Shown here: in pieces, positions 34,783 through 42,639 of the stretch | Numbering within the stretch: the stretch's first letter is position 1 | How the letters are laid out: each line of letters opens with the position of its first letter | Assembly (NCBI GenBank): GCA_963762615.1 | Contig: CAVXLG010000014.1 | Location: 40,088-104,087, forward strand | From: PALSA-505 sp963762615 | GTDB taxonomy: Bacteria; Actinomycetota; Actinomycetes; Streptosporangiales; Streptosporangiaceae | DNA length: 64,000 nt | Direction of reading: 5' to 3' | Translations under genes and position numbers: made by a program | The notes under the pieces: generated by a model | What the model was told of the DNA's origin: nothing | What the model saw: only the letters and a program-made list of their open reading frames with translations | The model's database searches: none

Positions 34783-35062
34783 CATTTCTCCGCCGCGGTC
34801 GCGGCGAGCCGGGACCACACATCGCGGCCACCAAAGCCCGCAGCGCCCGCACGCCGACCGCATCCAGCACCGCGGTCATGGACTCCTGCTCCGCGGCCAC
34901 GAGCACATCGGTCGCGTCAGCCCGGATCGTGCCCGGACTGCCATCGGGCAACTCGACCACCAAATACACCACCCCGGCGGAACGCCGGAACCCCGACGCC
35001 GCCAGCAACTCACCAAACAACGGATGCACGGCGGCGGTCACCCGCACCGAACACGGCAACAC
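34775..35062 (-). CDS. DUF5372-like small protein of the serine-recombinase element
   Basis: 95 aa if started at GTG 35062. SVRVTAAVHPLFGELLAASG, FRRSAGVVYLVVELPDGSPG and TIRADATDVLVAAEQES resemble the DUF5372 family, short beta-rich proteins (consensus VTHPFHPL-x-G...PA-x-WTDV) usually encoded next to recombinases of this type. The C-terminus is basic (SPRPRRRNGK). It reads in the same direction as the recombinase, which starts 58 bp after its stop, and is probably co-transcribed. Role unknown. Confidence 0.7.
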   Translation of the reverse strand: MLPCSVRVTAAVHPLFGELLAASGFRRSAGVVYLVVELPDGSPGTIRADATDVLVAAEQESMTAVLDAVGVRALRALVAAMCGPGSPRPRRRNGK

Positions 35063-35100
35063 CGAACGAAGATGTTGCAGTCTGTCGCCATCACTTCCGG

Positions 35101-35530
35101 GACGGGCAAGTCGCATTTCGTCGAGGCCCTCGCCCACGCCGCCATCGACAAAGACCTGCGAGTTGCCTGGTTCACCCTCCAATCACTGGCCGCCGCCATC
35201 GGCCGGGCCAGGGCCGACGGATCGGTTGCCCGGACCGTCACCCGGATCTGCCGCAGCGACCTGATCGTCGTCAACGACATCGGCATGCTGCCCGCCGGGC
35301 AAGACGCCGCCGAGGCGTTCTACCGCATCACCGACGCCGCCTACGAACGACGCAGCCTGGCAGTGACCAGCAACATTCACCCCTCAGGGTTCGACACGAT
35401 CATGCCCAAAACCCTGGCCACTGCCACCGTCAACCGGCTGCTGCACCACGCCCACCTCGTCCAGACCGCCGGGGATTCCCACCGCCTCGCCGAGACCCTC
35501 GCCGGCAAAGGAGTGATCGCCATGCCCTGA
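35101..35530 (+). pseudogene. istB: IstB helper ATPase, 3' piece
   Basis: The frame resumes at the Walker A lysine: TGKSHFVEALAHAAIDKDLR, then VAWFTLQSLAAAIGRARADG, Walker B DLIVVNDIGMLPAGQDAAEA, AVTSNIHPSGFDTIMPKTLA and VNRLLHHAHLVQTAGDSHRL. It is complete to the TGA at 35530. Joined to 31916-32259 it gives a normal IstB of about 257 aa. Confidence 0.9.
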
Positions 35531-35636
35531 CACCAGCCGGGAGGAAACTGGCCACCCACCGGGATAACCGGCGACCGCCAGCCAGGAGATCACCCGGCCG
35601 CCAGAACGGATTTCCACGTGGCCGTTGACACACCTC

Positions 35637-35870
35637 CGCCTGGCTGCGCGACGGCCGCCCGGCCGGCTTGTCCGAAAGCGCCATCAGCGCGCCCTTATCT
35701 CGCGCCGCGCGCCAGTACTCAATATGCGAGTGATACAGCCCTTCCCGGCGCAGCAGCGCGCCGCGTTCCCGCGGATCCTCCAGCTGGTCATACCGCTCAA
35801 GCATCTTGATCTTGTAGGCCGCGGTGAAAGTCCGCCGCTTCGGCTGGCCCGCCCGCGGGCCCGTCTGGAA
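35637..35870 (-). pseudogene. IS3-type orfA, 5' piece
   Basis: The minus strand encodes PKRRTFTAAYKIKMLERYDQ, LEDPRERGALLRREGLYHSH and IEYWRAARDKGALMALSDKP, the helix-turn-helix half of an IS3-type OrfA (transposase, IS3/IS911-like). It is cut at 35636 by the IS21 element; the distal zipper part is at 29957-30037. No orfB is next to either piece. The exact start codon is not clear. Confidence 0.75.
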
Positions 35871-36074
35871 GCCACCCGCCCATCCTCGCGCGCGGCGGAG
35901 GCCATGTCTGCCATGGTCAGTGTCACTGCCTCGCGGTCTCGTCTCGCCCTACTCGCCACAGCCGCTGCGCCTGTGCGTGCATGAGATGAGGTGATGATGA
36001 GCCGCACCCGCAGGCCAGCGCCGCGATTCCGCGGCATCGTCCCGCCGTGCCGATTGCCCAGCACCCGTCACCGA

Positions 36075-36344
36075 TCATCATGGCTGCTGCCGTACTGGGC
36101 CCACCGTCATACACCGGGCAGCGCGCTGCCGCCCGACGATCCCCCGCCGACACCGACCGCGATCGACATCTTCGGCGGCGAGATCGTCCCGTTCCCCAAG
36201 CCACCCCGGGGACTGGCCGAGCGGTACTTCCGCATCGCCGGCTGGGCCGAGCATGCCCGCGGTGGCCACTTCCCGGCCGTCGCCGAATCCCACCTCCTGG
36301 CAGAAAGACTCCGGGAAGCGTTCCGGCCCTGCCGCCAAGCATGA
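36075..36344 (+). pseudogene. Epoxide-hydrolase C-terminal remnant
   Basis: WLLPYWAHRHTPGSALPPDD with EIVPFPKPPRGLAERYFRIA, GWAEHARGGHFPAVAESHLL and AERLREAFRP is the last quarter of an EphA-type epoxide hydrolase, including the catalytic His in ARGGHFPA. The lid, nucleophile and N-terminal EHN domain are absent. Confidence 0.7.
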
Positions 36345-36378
36345 CGCCCAAGCACCCTTACCAGCGGGCGCCCCAGCG

Positions 36379-36458
36379 CAGAACATCCTGACCTGCGCGC
36401 TTCAGCTGATAGGCGCCGAGGGAGCCCTGGTCGTGCAGAACGGCGGTTCCACGCGCGG
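36379..36458 (+). repeat. CAGAAC two-box dispersed repeat, copy at 36.4 kb
   Basis: The 5' box is CAGAACATCCTGACCTG (36379) and the 3' box is CAGAACGGCGGTTCCACGCG (36436). It starts 34 bp after the epoxide-hydrolase remnant stop. The rest of 36459-36651 shows no gene. Confidence 0.55.
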
Positions 36459-36651
36459 TGGCATAGACCGGGCGCTGGTCACCGAGTATCACTTGGTTCT
36501 TGGCCCGACTTCGCGCCGATCGCCGAGTCAGAGGAGTTGGTCGCCGACCGGTCGTCCAGATCATCCGGATCGGTGTCAGGGCAGCGAGTTCTGCCGGCAG
36601 TCAACGGGCAGGGGTCCCTGAGTCCGTGTCAGCACAATGCCGGAGCGCTAG

Positions 36652-37035
36652 CTAGGCCGCTGGCAGGACCGCGATTGCGTCGATGGAGATAAGCAGGCCA
36701 CGTGGCAGGTTGACGTTGGCGGGCGCGGACCGGGCCGGAGGCGGCTCTGGCATGTAACGGGCATAAACAGCGTTGATCGCGGCGAAGTCGCCGACGTTCT
36801 GGTAGAAGATCGTGGTCTTGACCAGGGTGGCGAGGGATGCCCCGGCAGCAGCCAAGATCGCGTCGAGGTTGCGGAGGGCTTGTTCCGCTTGCGCCTCGAT
36901 GCCGTCCGCGACAGCACCCGTGGCCGGGTCGATGCCGGCCGTCCCGGAGCAGAAAACGAGTCCGTTGGCGATGATCGCCTGGCTGTAGGGACCAAGCGCT
37001 GCCGGAGCCGAGCCTGTGGACACTGCCTGTCTCAT
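36652..37035 (-). CDS. RidA-family (YjgF/YER057c/UK114) protein
   Basis: 127 aa from ATG 37035. APAALGPYSQAIIANGLVFC, SGTAGIDPATGAVADGIEAQ, AEQALRNLDAILAAAGASLA and TLVKTTIFYQNVGDFAAINA are the family core. The C-terminal part (ARSAPANVNLPRGLLISIDA) keeps the Arg of the active cleft, while the usual final Glu is Asp. RidA proteins hydrolyse reactive enamine/imine intermediates such as 2-aminoacrylate. It is a trimeric cytosolic enzyme. No operon partner is visible. Confidence 0.92.
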   Translation of the reverse strand: MRQAVSTGSAPAALGPYSQAIIANGLVFCSGTAGIDPATGAVADGIEAQAEQALRNLDAILAAAGASLATLVKTTIFYQNVGDFAAINAVYARYMPEPPPARSAPANVNLPRGLLISIDAIAVLPAA

Positions 37036-37231
37036 CACTGGTTACCACCTGTCGATTCGCCTCGCGGGTGACTTTACCCGGCAGCCGGACCAGCCAGGCC
37101 TGGCTCGGCTTCGCTGCCAGTGGCCAGCCGGTTAGGGGCAGGCGCGCGGAATGGCCAGCGATGCACGACCATGGCGGCCGAGCCCCCACGTTCCGCAGCC
37201 GCACCGATCGGATGTAGCACCCGCCGTGAGG

Positions 37232-37420
37232 GCCCTCCCTGCGGCCGCGGACCGAGCGGACCGCTGGCTACTCACCTGCCTGCACGCCGTGCAGGCAGGT
37301 GAACACTCCGCGGACGAGCGCATGGCCGCGCGAAGACTCGTGAACGGCCAGGCGGCAATGGATTCCCGAGATTCCAACTAAAGCACGATTAACTTGCCTC
37401 CACGCCCGACCGGCTCATAC
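37232..37420 (+). repeat. Dispersed ~180-bp repeat, copy 1
   Basis: It shares GCGGCCGCGGACCGAGCGGA, GCGAAGACTCGTGAACGG and TTCCCGAGATTCCAACTAAA (then GCACGATTAAC and GGCTCAT) in the same order and spacing with the copies at 40.6 and 52.5 kb. It lacks the TTGACG seen in the other two. No gene was found within it. Confidence 0.75.
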
Positions 37421-37957
37421 GCGGAGGCCAGCCCGCGCCGGTGATCAGTCGCGCCCAGCGCCGACTCTGCGCTGCCTGCCGGTGACGATGCCGCCGTGGC
37501 CGAGCGGCACGGGCGATTCTGCGGCCGGCACCCAAGCGCAAGCGCCGACGCGGCTTCAGGGTCGCTTCCTGTCGTAGCCGCGCGGATCCGCGAATAGCAT
37601 CCAGGCGCGCCCTTGGGGACCAGGCCTGCCGGGACGGTTTAGGCACTTCGCAGAGGTACGGCGGTTCGGTGATCCTCTCCTGTTACCGTTCGGCGCGTTT
37701 ACTGCAGGACAGGTTCCTTGGGTGCGAGCATGCGGTACCCGGACTGGCCGCGGGCGTGGGGAACTCCCTCTTCGTCTCGGCGCCTCAGCCATCTGGGCGG
37801 GGGAGTCCGGTCAAAGCATCTCTGGTCCTGGGCTGGGAGGCGGGCTAGTCTGCAGGCATGAGCCCGGCCGCATGTGCTGGTTCTCAGCCGGGCCCGCGTT
37901 CTAAGTCGCCGGGCACTGCCGGATTGTTGTGCCCGCCCCGATGGCTGTGGTCTGGCC

Positions 37958-38176
37958 GTGGCCGAACGGATGGAGCACGAGAGCGGCACCGCCTTAGCGG
38001 GCGCTCAGCGCGGGCGTTTGCCGGGGCTAGCGGCAGCGGACCTGGAGGCGGTCTTCTGCGGAGCCCTGTTGACGGATCTCGGCTGCGGCGTGGCGCTGGC
38101 CGCGTTGTTAACCGGCCGGGAAGTGGTCTCCCGGCTCGACGACAGCTGGCCGCCAACGGCCGCGACGGGCAGATGA
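37958..38176 (+). CDS. Uncertain small ORF, HD-domain-like fragment
   Basis: 72 aa if started at GTG 37958 (the frame is open from 37874). AERMEHESGTALAGAQRGRL and PGLAAADLEAVFCGALLTDL with GCGVALAALL look like the helical part of an HD-GYP/HD-type protein (ALL-x-DIGC), but the metal-binding HD pair is not complete. It is probably a remnant. The stretch 37421-37957 before it shows nothing recognisable. Confidence 0.25.
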   Translation: MAERMEHESGTALAGAQRGRLPGLAAADLEAVFCGALLTDLGCGVALAALLTGREVVSRLDDSWPPTAATGR

Positions 38177-38232
38177 TGGGACGACGCACCCCGTAACGCC
38201 CGCGTTTCGGGGGCGTACGCGGTGCGGGAGGG

Positions 38233-40365
38233 GTGACAGCAGTGGAGATCACTAACCCCGAGGCCGGCGGTAGTCAGCCACTGACGGCGGCATGTCCCGC
38301 AGGGCCGGGGGCTGCGGGTGCGAGGCCGGGTTTGCGGCAGGAACCAGGAGACGCGGTGTCTGGGCGGAATCCTGTACTGCTCCCGATCGCCGAGGTCTTG
38401 TCACGGCGGGACGCCGGGGCGGTGCTGCTGGACGGCCGGGAGCCCGCCGAGTTCATGGCCGGCCATGTGCGCGGGGCGGTCAGCATCGGCCTGCGGGGAC
38501 GTTTCGAGGAATGTGCTGGCGCGGTGTTGCCGCTCGACCGGGATGTCGTGCTTGCCGGCGATCGGCAGACCGGGGCGGAGGCAACGGCCCGGCTGGCCGG
38601 TGCCGGGTATGACCGGGTGGCTGGCCAGCTTGACGACCTGGCATCGGCCCTGGCCGCCGGGCCCGGGCTGGTCGAGGCAAGCTCCCGGCTGAGCATCGAG
38701 CAGCTCGCCGAGCTGCAGCGGCTGGAACCGGCGCTGCAGCTTGTCGATGTCCGCAGCCCGGCAGAGACCGCCCGGGGTACGCTCCCCGGGGCGCGGGAGA
38801 TCCCGCTGGCCATCCTCACCAGGCTGCCGGACGCCCTGGACCGCTCCGCCCCGGTCCTGGTGTACTCCGGCTGTGGCTACCGCTCGGTGGTTGCGGCGAG
38901 CGTGCTGCAGGCGGCCGGGTTCGGGGACGTGGCCGAACTGCTCGGCGGTTACCGCGCCTGGGAGGGTGCCGGGCTGCGGGTGGTGCGGGAGGCAACGGCC
39001 GACGCCGCCGCCGCGCCGGAGGTGGGTGTGCGCGCGGCCGCGGCGCTGGCCGAGGCGGGCGCGCTGCTGCTGGATGTGCGCGAGCCCGGCGAGTGGCAGG
39101 GCGGCCACGTGGCGCAGGCTTGGCTGCTGCCCATGGGCCAGGTGGCCCGGCACCGCAGCGACCTGCCCCAAGATCGGCGGATCGTGGTGGTGTGCCGCTC
39201 CGGCGGCCGCTCGGCCGCGGTCGCCGAGGCGCTGCGCGCGTGGGGGTTCGACGCGGTCAACCTGTCCGGGGGGATGACCGCGTGGGCGGTGGCTGGCCTG
39301 CCGGTGGTCACCACCGGGCCGGGCAGCGCCGATCTCGTGGTGCACCGCGCTCACCCGCTTAACTGCGAGACGTCGATCCCGGCGCTGATCGGCGGCGTGG
39401 TCATGCCCAATGCCCGGTTTTACGTGCGGAACCACTTCGAGACCCCGCGGCTGGACCCGGTGTCGTGGCGGCTGGAGGTCAACGGCCTTGTTGAGCGGCC
39501 GCTGCGGCTCAGCTTGCGTGATCTTCATTGCATGCGCTCGGAGACGCTGGTGGCCACCCTGGAGTGCGCCGGCAATGGCCGCTCCGCGTTCGACCCGCCC
39601 GCCGACGGGGAGCAGTGGCAGCTCGGCGCGGTCAGCACCGCGGAATGGACCGGGGTGCCTCTGGCTGAGATCCTCGACCGCGCCGGCCTCAGCCCGGAGG
39701 CAGTTGAGATCGTGTTCCGCGGCGCGGATCAGGGAAACGTCGGGGACGCGGCCGATCCCATCCCTTTCGAGCGGAGCCTGCCGGTCACCGACGCCGGTCA
39801 TCCCGGGTCACTGCTGGCCTACGCGATGAACGGGGAGCCGCTGCCGCTCGAGCACGGCTACCCGCTGCGGCTCGTCGTTCCCGGGTGGTACGCCGTTGCC
39901 TCGGTCAAATGGCTGACCGAGATCGAGGCCATCGGCTCGCCATTCACGGGATTCTTCCAGGCCAAGCGCTATGTCTATGAGACCCAGCGCAACGGCACCG
40001 TGGCACGCGAACCGGTGCGCCTGCAGCAGGTCCGGTCGGTCATCACCCAGCCGTCCGCCGGTCAGCAGGTCGCCGCCGGCGACCTCGTCGTCCGGGGAGT
40101 GGCGTGGTCGGGCGCGGCGCCCATCGACAAAGTAGAGGTCAGCGTCGGCAGCGGCCGGTGGCAGGACGCCAGGCTGATCGGCCAGCAGCACCGGCACAGC
40201 TGGCGGTGGTGGGAACTGCTGACACGCATCGATCACCCGGGCGAAACAACACTACGAGCCCGCGCGACTGATCTTGCCGGGCGCACGCAACCCGGCCAGC
40301 CGCGCTGGAACCGCCTCGGCTACGGCGGCAACGCCGTGCAAAACCTCCCCCTGCTCGTCCGATGA
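38233..40365 (+). CDS. Triple-rhodanese/sulfite-oxidase fusion protein
   Basis: 710 aa from GTG 38233. Residues 50-140 are a rhodanese fold without active-site Cys (VVLAGDRQTG at that position). Residues 153-250 are a rhodanese with Cys214 in LVYSGCGYRSVV, and residues 265-358 a rhodanese with Cys321 in VVVCRSGGRSAAV. From about 378 on it is a molybdopterin sulfite oxidase: VVMPNARFYVRNHFETPRLD, LRDLHCMRSETLVATLECAG with the molybdenum-ligating Cys445, GYPLRLVVPGWYAVASVKWL, and the dimerisation domain with GNAVQNLPLLVR at the end. There is no Tat or Sec signal, so it is cytosolic. Rhodaneses release sulfite from thiosulfate or persulfides and the Mo domain oxidises sulfite to sulfate, so the fusion may channel sulfite. 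Electron acceptor unknown. Confidence 0.9.
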   Translation: MTAVEITNPEAGGSQPLTAACPAGPGAAGARPGLRQEPGDAVSGRNPVLLPIAEVLSRRDAGAVLLDGREPAEFMAGHVRGAVSIGLRGRFEECAGAVLPLDRDVVLAGDRQTGAEATARLAGAGYDRVAGQLDDLASALAAGPGLVEASSRLSIEQLAELQRLEPALQLVDVRSPAETARGTLPGAREIPLAILTRLPDALDRSAPVLVYSGCGYRSVVAASVLQAAGFGDVAELLGGYRAWEGAGLRVVREATADAAAAPEVGVRAAAALAEAGALLLDVREPGEWQGGHVAQAWLLPMGQVARHRSDLPQDRRIVVVCRSGGRSAAVAEALRAWGFDAVNLSGGMTAWAVAGLPVVTTGPGSADLVVHRAHPLNCETSIPALIGGVVMPNARFYVRNHFETPRLDPVSWRLEVNGLVERPLRLSLRDLHCMRSETLVATLECAGNGRSAFDPPADGEQWQLGAVSTAEWTGVPLAEILDRAGLSPEAVEIVFRGADQGNVGDAADPIPFERSLPVTDAGHPGSLLAYAMNGEPLPLEHGYPLRLVVPGWYAVASVKWLTEIEAIGSPFTGFFQAKRYVYETQRNGTVAREPVRLQQVRSVITQPSAGQQVAAGDLVVRGVAWSGAAPIDKVEVSVGSGRWQDARLIGQQHRHSWRWWELLTRIDHPGETTLRARATDLAGRTQPGQPRWNRLGYGGNAVQNLPLLVR

Positions 40366-40569
40366 CCACAGCTCTTCCTCATCACGACCCAGACACAACT
40401 CATCTCGGCTACGAGCAAGCTGCCTGCTCAACCACCAGGACCTCCGGACCCATCAGAAAGTACACAGGCGATCCCGGCCACGCGAATCCCCCCGGGCCGC
40501 GCAGAATGCCCAAAAATTGTGCGGTCTGCATAGTGACCGGCCTTGTGTTCACGGCCACGTAGATCGGCG

Positions 40570-40760
40570 GGAGTGTGCGCTCGCGGGGCACGAAAGCGTC
40601 GCCCGCTCGTACCGCTCGCAGGCAGGTAGATACTCCGCCGGATGAGCGCATAAGTTGACGCGAAGACTCGTGAACGGTATGGAGGGATGGAGTTCCCGAG
40701 ATTCCAAGTAAAGCCCTATTAGTCTGTCTGATGCCTGCCGGCTCATGCCGGGGGAGCTGG
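40570..40760 (+). repeat. Dispersed ~180-bp repeat, copy 2
   Basis: GCAGGCAGGTAGATACTCCG, TTGACGCGAAGACTCGTGAA, TTCCCGAGATTCCAAGTAAA and then GGCTCATGCC match copies 1 and 3. TTGACG and TATGGA are 17 bp apart here, promoter-like, but this spacing is not conserved in the other copies. The whole 40366-40794 gap has no gene. Confidence 0.75.
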
Positions 40761-40794
40761 TTGTCCGGGAGTGGGCCGGTGGCCAGTGGTGCTT

Positions 40795-41286
40795 CTAGGC
40801 CGCTCGCCAGATGGTGTGTTGCGGTTCGGGATCGCCGTGGCCGGTGGTCCGCGTGCGCATGGCCGCCTGCAGGAGGAATGCGAACAGGTGCTGCTCCTCA
40901 CCCGGCGGTGGCAGGGCCGAGTCGGAACGCTCGGCGGCGAATTGCCGTGCCAGCCGGTCCCGGATCTCCGGTTGCGGGACGTAGCTGGCGATCCCGGTCA
41001 GGGAGAAGGCGTCCTGGTTGTCGTCGAGGGGAAACGAGTGCATCGCGTAGCGGCTGTCGCGGTGCAGGTCCCTCTGCTTGGGCGAGGGGACGATGAAGGC
41101 GTACAGCCCGGTTTCGGTGAGCAGCGGGCAGATGGGATGCAGCCGTGGCCCGCCGTCGGCCCGCACGGTACCCAGGAAGGCCAGGCCGACACCGTAGTGG
41201 TAGAGCAGGCCGGCTCCCTGGCGGGCGAGCTCGGGCTGCTGGGCTCGGAAGTCCCGCCACGAGATCACGCCGGGCGAGCCTGGCAA
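40795..41286 (-). CDS. Pyridoxamine-phosphate-oxidase-fold (FMN/F420-binding) protein
   Basis: 163 aa. FRAQQPELARQGAGLLYHYG, VGLAFLGTVRADGGPRLHPI, CPLLTETGLYAFIVPSPKQR, DLHRDSRYAMHSFPLDDNQD and AFSLTGIASYVPQPEIRDRL are the split beta-barrel segments of PNPOx-like flavin or deazaflavin proteins. The KQRDLHRDSRYAMH strip is the usual phosphate-contact region. Substrate unknown. It reads tail-to-head with the small gene at 41313. Confidence 0.9.
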   Translation of the reverse strand: MPGSPGVISWRDFRAQQPELARQGAGLLYHYGVGLAFLGTVRADGGPRLHPICPLLTETGLYAFIVPSPKQRDLHRDSRYAMHSFPLDDNQDAFSLTGIASYVPQPEIRDRLARQFAAERSDSALPPPGEEQHLFAFLLQAAMRTRTTGHGDPEPQHTIWRAA

Positions 41287-41312
41287 ATGTCAAGGCCGTC
41301 TGTCAACGGCCG

Positions 41313-41573
41313 TCAGGGAACCGACCGGGGCGCCATCCGCACCTGTGCGAGGAAATCGGCCTGTTCGTCGCGGCTGGTAACCCTCATCCGCTGGAACGCG
41401 CTGTCGAGCCTGACGTTGACGTAGAGGTCACCGGCATCCTCGTGGAAGTGCAGAAACGCCCGGGACCCCCGCGAGAAATAACCGCGCTGGCGCTCCCGCA
41501 ACTGGCGGAGGTTACGCAGGTCCGCCAGCAGTGCCTCGACGTGATCAAGGTCCTCCTGCGTTGCCTGCCGCAC
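41313..41573 (-). CDS. Conserved small protein, hypothetical
   Basis: 86 aa if started at GTG 41573. DLDHVEALLADLRNLRQLRE, RQRGYFSRGSRAFLHFHEDA, GDLYVNVRLDSAFQRMRVTS and RDEQADFLAQVR resemble a widespread actinobacterial family of 80-90 aa (pattern SRAFLHFH-x-D...DVRL). Function unknown. The upstream part of the open frame is low-complexity and unlikely to be translated. It ends 26 bp before the start of the PNPOx-like gene, in the same direction, so the two may be co-transcribed. Confidence 0.7.
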   Translation of the reverse strand: MRQATQEDLDHVEALLADLRNLRQLRERQRGYFSRGSRAFLHFHEDAGDLYVNVRLDSAFQRMRVTSRDEQADFLAQVRMAPRSVP

Positions 41574-41829
41574 GCGTCGAGCATGACCTTGGACGCCAAG
41601 ACAGCGCAACCGCCGACCGGTACGGGTCGGCCAGAGCCAGCAGGAACGTAGAAGCAGCTCGCGCCTGCCCGCCTTGCCGATCTTCCAGGCTGGGCGCGAG
41701 TCTGCGGGTACCGACCCACCCCGATCAGCGCCTGGCGCGGCATGACCGGATGTCTTGGTGTTGATGGCCTGCTGGCCTGTGGCGCTCGCCGGGTGGCCGG
41801 AAGGGGGCTGTGCGCGGGACACTCTTTGC

Positions 41830-42570
41830 GTGGGGCAGCCTGACGACGCTTATTACCGCGGCGACCTGGCGCTGGTTCACCATCGCGGGTTCGGCTTTCA
41901 CGCTCGGGCGTGCGCGCCGGGGATCGTGGCGCTGCTGGAGCCGGTCCGGTCGCGGGCGGGGATCGTCCTGGAACTGGGCTGCGGCAGCGGCCTGCTCACC
42001 AGGGAACTGACCGCCGCGGGCCACCGCGTCATCGCCACCGACGCCTCGCCGGCGATGCTCGACCTGGCCCGCAGCCAGGCACCGGCCGCCGAGGACATCC
42101 GCACGCTGGTCCTTCCGCTCGACCCGCTGCCCGCCGCTGATGCCGTGGTCTCGGCCGGCCACGTGCTCAGCTACCTGCCCGATGAACACGCCATCGGCCA
42201 GGCGCTCACCGCGATCGCGCGGGCGCTGCGGCCCGGCGGCCTGTTCGCCATCGACATCTGCGACCTTGGCTATGGCCGGGCCCGGCACGACGCGCCGCCG
42301 GCCGCCCGGGTCCACGATGACTGGGCGATCATCACCCGGTTCTCGCTGCCCGCGCCGGACCGGTTCGTCCGCCAGATCACCACGTTCGTGCGCACCAAGG
42401 ACGGCTCCTGGCGCCGCGACGACGAGACCCACCGCAATGTGCTGATCGACACCGCCCGGGTGCCCGCGCTGCTTGCCGCCGAAGGCATCCAGGTAACGGT
42501 GGCCTCCGCGTTCGGCACCGAGCAACTGCCCACCGGACTGCGCGTCCTGATCGGGCAGCGCACCGCGTAA
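41830..42570 (+). CDS. Class I SAM-dependent methyltransferase
   Basis: 246 aa from GTG 41830 (the frame is open further upstream). DDAYYRGDLALVHHRGFGFH, motif I GIVLELGCGSGLLTRELTAA, GHRVIATDASPAMLDLARSQ (acidic end of beta-2), PAADAVVSAGHVLSYLPDEH (motif II) and IARALRPGGLFAIDICDLGY (motif III) define a Methyltransf_25 protein. The small-molecule substrate is unknown. It does not overlap the transposase remnant downstream. Confidence 0.9.
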   Translation: MGQPDDAYYRGDLALVHHRGFGFHARACAPGIVALLEPVRSRAGIVLELGCGSGLLTRELTAAGHRVIATDASPAMLDLARSQAPAAEDIRTLVLPLDPLPAADAVVSAGHVLSYLPDEHAIGQALTAIARALRPGGLFAIDICDLGYGRARHDAPPAARVHDDWAIITRFSLPAPDRFVRQITTFVRTKDGSWRRDDETHRNVLIDTARVPALLAAEGIQVTVASAFGTEQLPTGLRVLIGQRTA

Positions 42571-42639
42571 CCGGCTGACAGCCCCAGCCCGAACCCGACC
42601 CTCCATCGGCGACGACCCTAATCGCAGATGAGGATGATC

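Larger units (their letters stand above)
32260..35100. mobile_element. Large-serine-recombinase element inserted in istB (innermost of the nest)
   Basis: 2841 bp separate two halves of istB that join in frame. TCCGG occurs at both junctions (32255-32259 and 35096-35100), so the crossover lies in this 5-bp identity, consistent with the 2-bp staggered exchange of serine recombinases; there are no terminal inverted repeats. Contents on the minus strand: a DUF5372-like small gene, an intervening 12-bp inverted repeat, and an 810-aa recombinase. No other cargo is present, so it is a minimal self-moving recombinase unit. Confidence 0.85.
30038..35630. mobile_element. IS21-family element, itself interrupted (outer transposon of the nest)
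   Basis: The ends are related inverted repeats: TGCTAGCGGCCACGAG (30038) against TGTCAACGGCCACGTG (reverse strand from 35630), both running on into GAAAATCC/GAAATCC. CACCTC is found directly outside both ends (30032-30037 and 35631-35636), a 6-bp target duplication within the IS21 range. The left end has four tandem copies of a TCCCGGTG repeat. Genes are istA, a zinc-ribbon ORF and istB, with istB split by a 2.8-kb serine-recombinase element. Confidence 0.85.

Noticed and set aside
32753..35530. Plus-strand open frame of 925 codons across the serine-recombinase element
   Set aside because: The first two thirds are antisense to the recombinase. Only the end, from 35101, is real, as the istB 3' piece.
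38401..39801. Minus-strand open frame opposite the rhodanese/sulfite-oxidase fusion
   Set aside because: Shadow of the plus-strand gene; no recognisable domain.
40600..40680. Promoter (TTGACG, 17-bp spacer, TATGGA) in repeat copy 2
   Set aside because: The -10-like string is not conserved in copy 3, copy 1 lacks the -35-like string, and no gene follows at a suitable distance.
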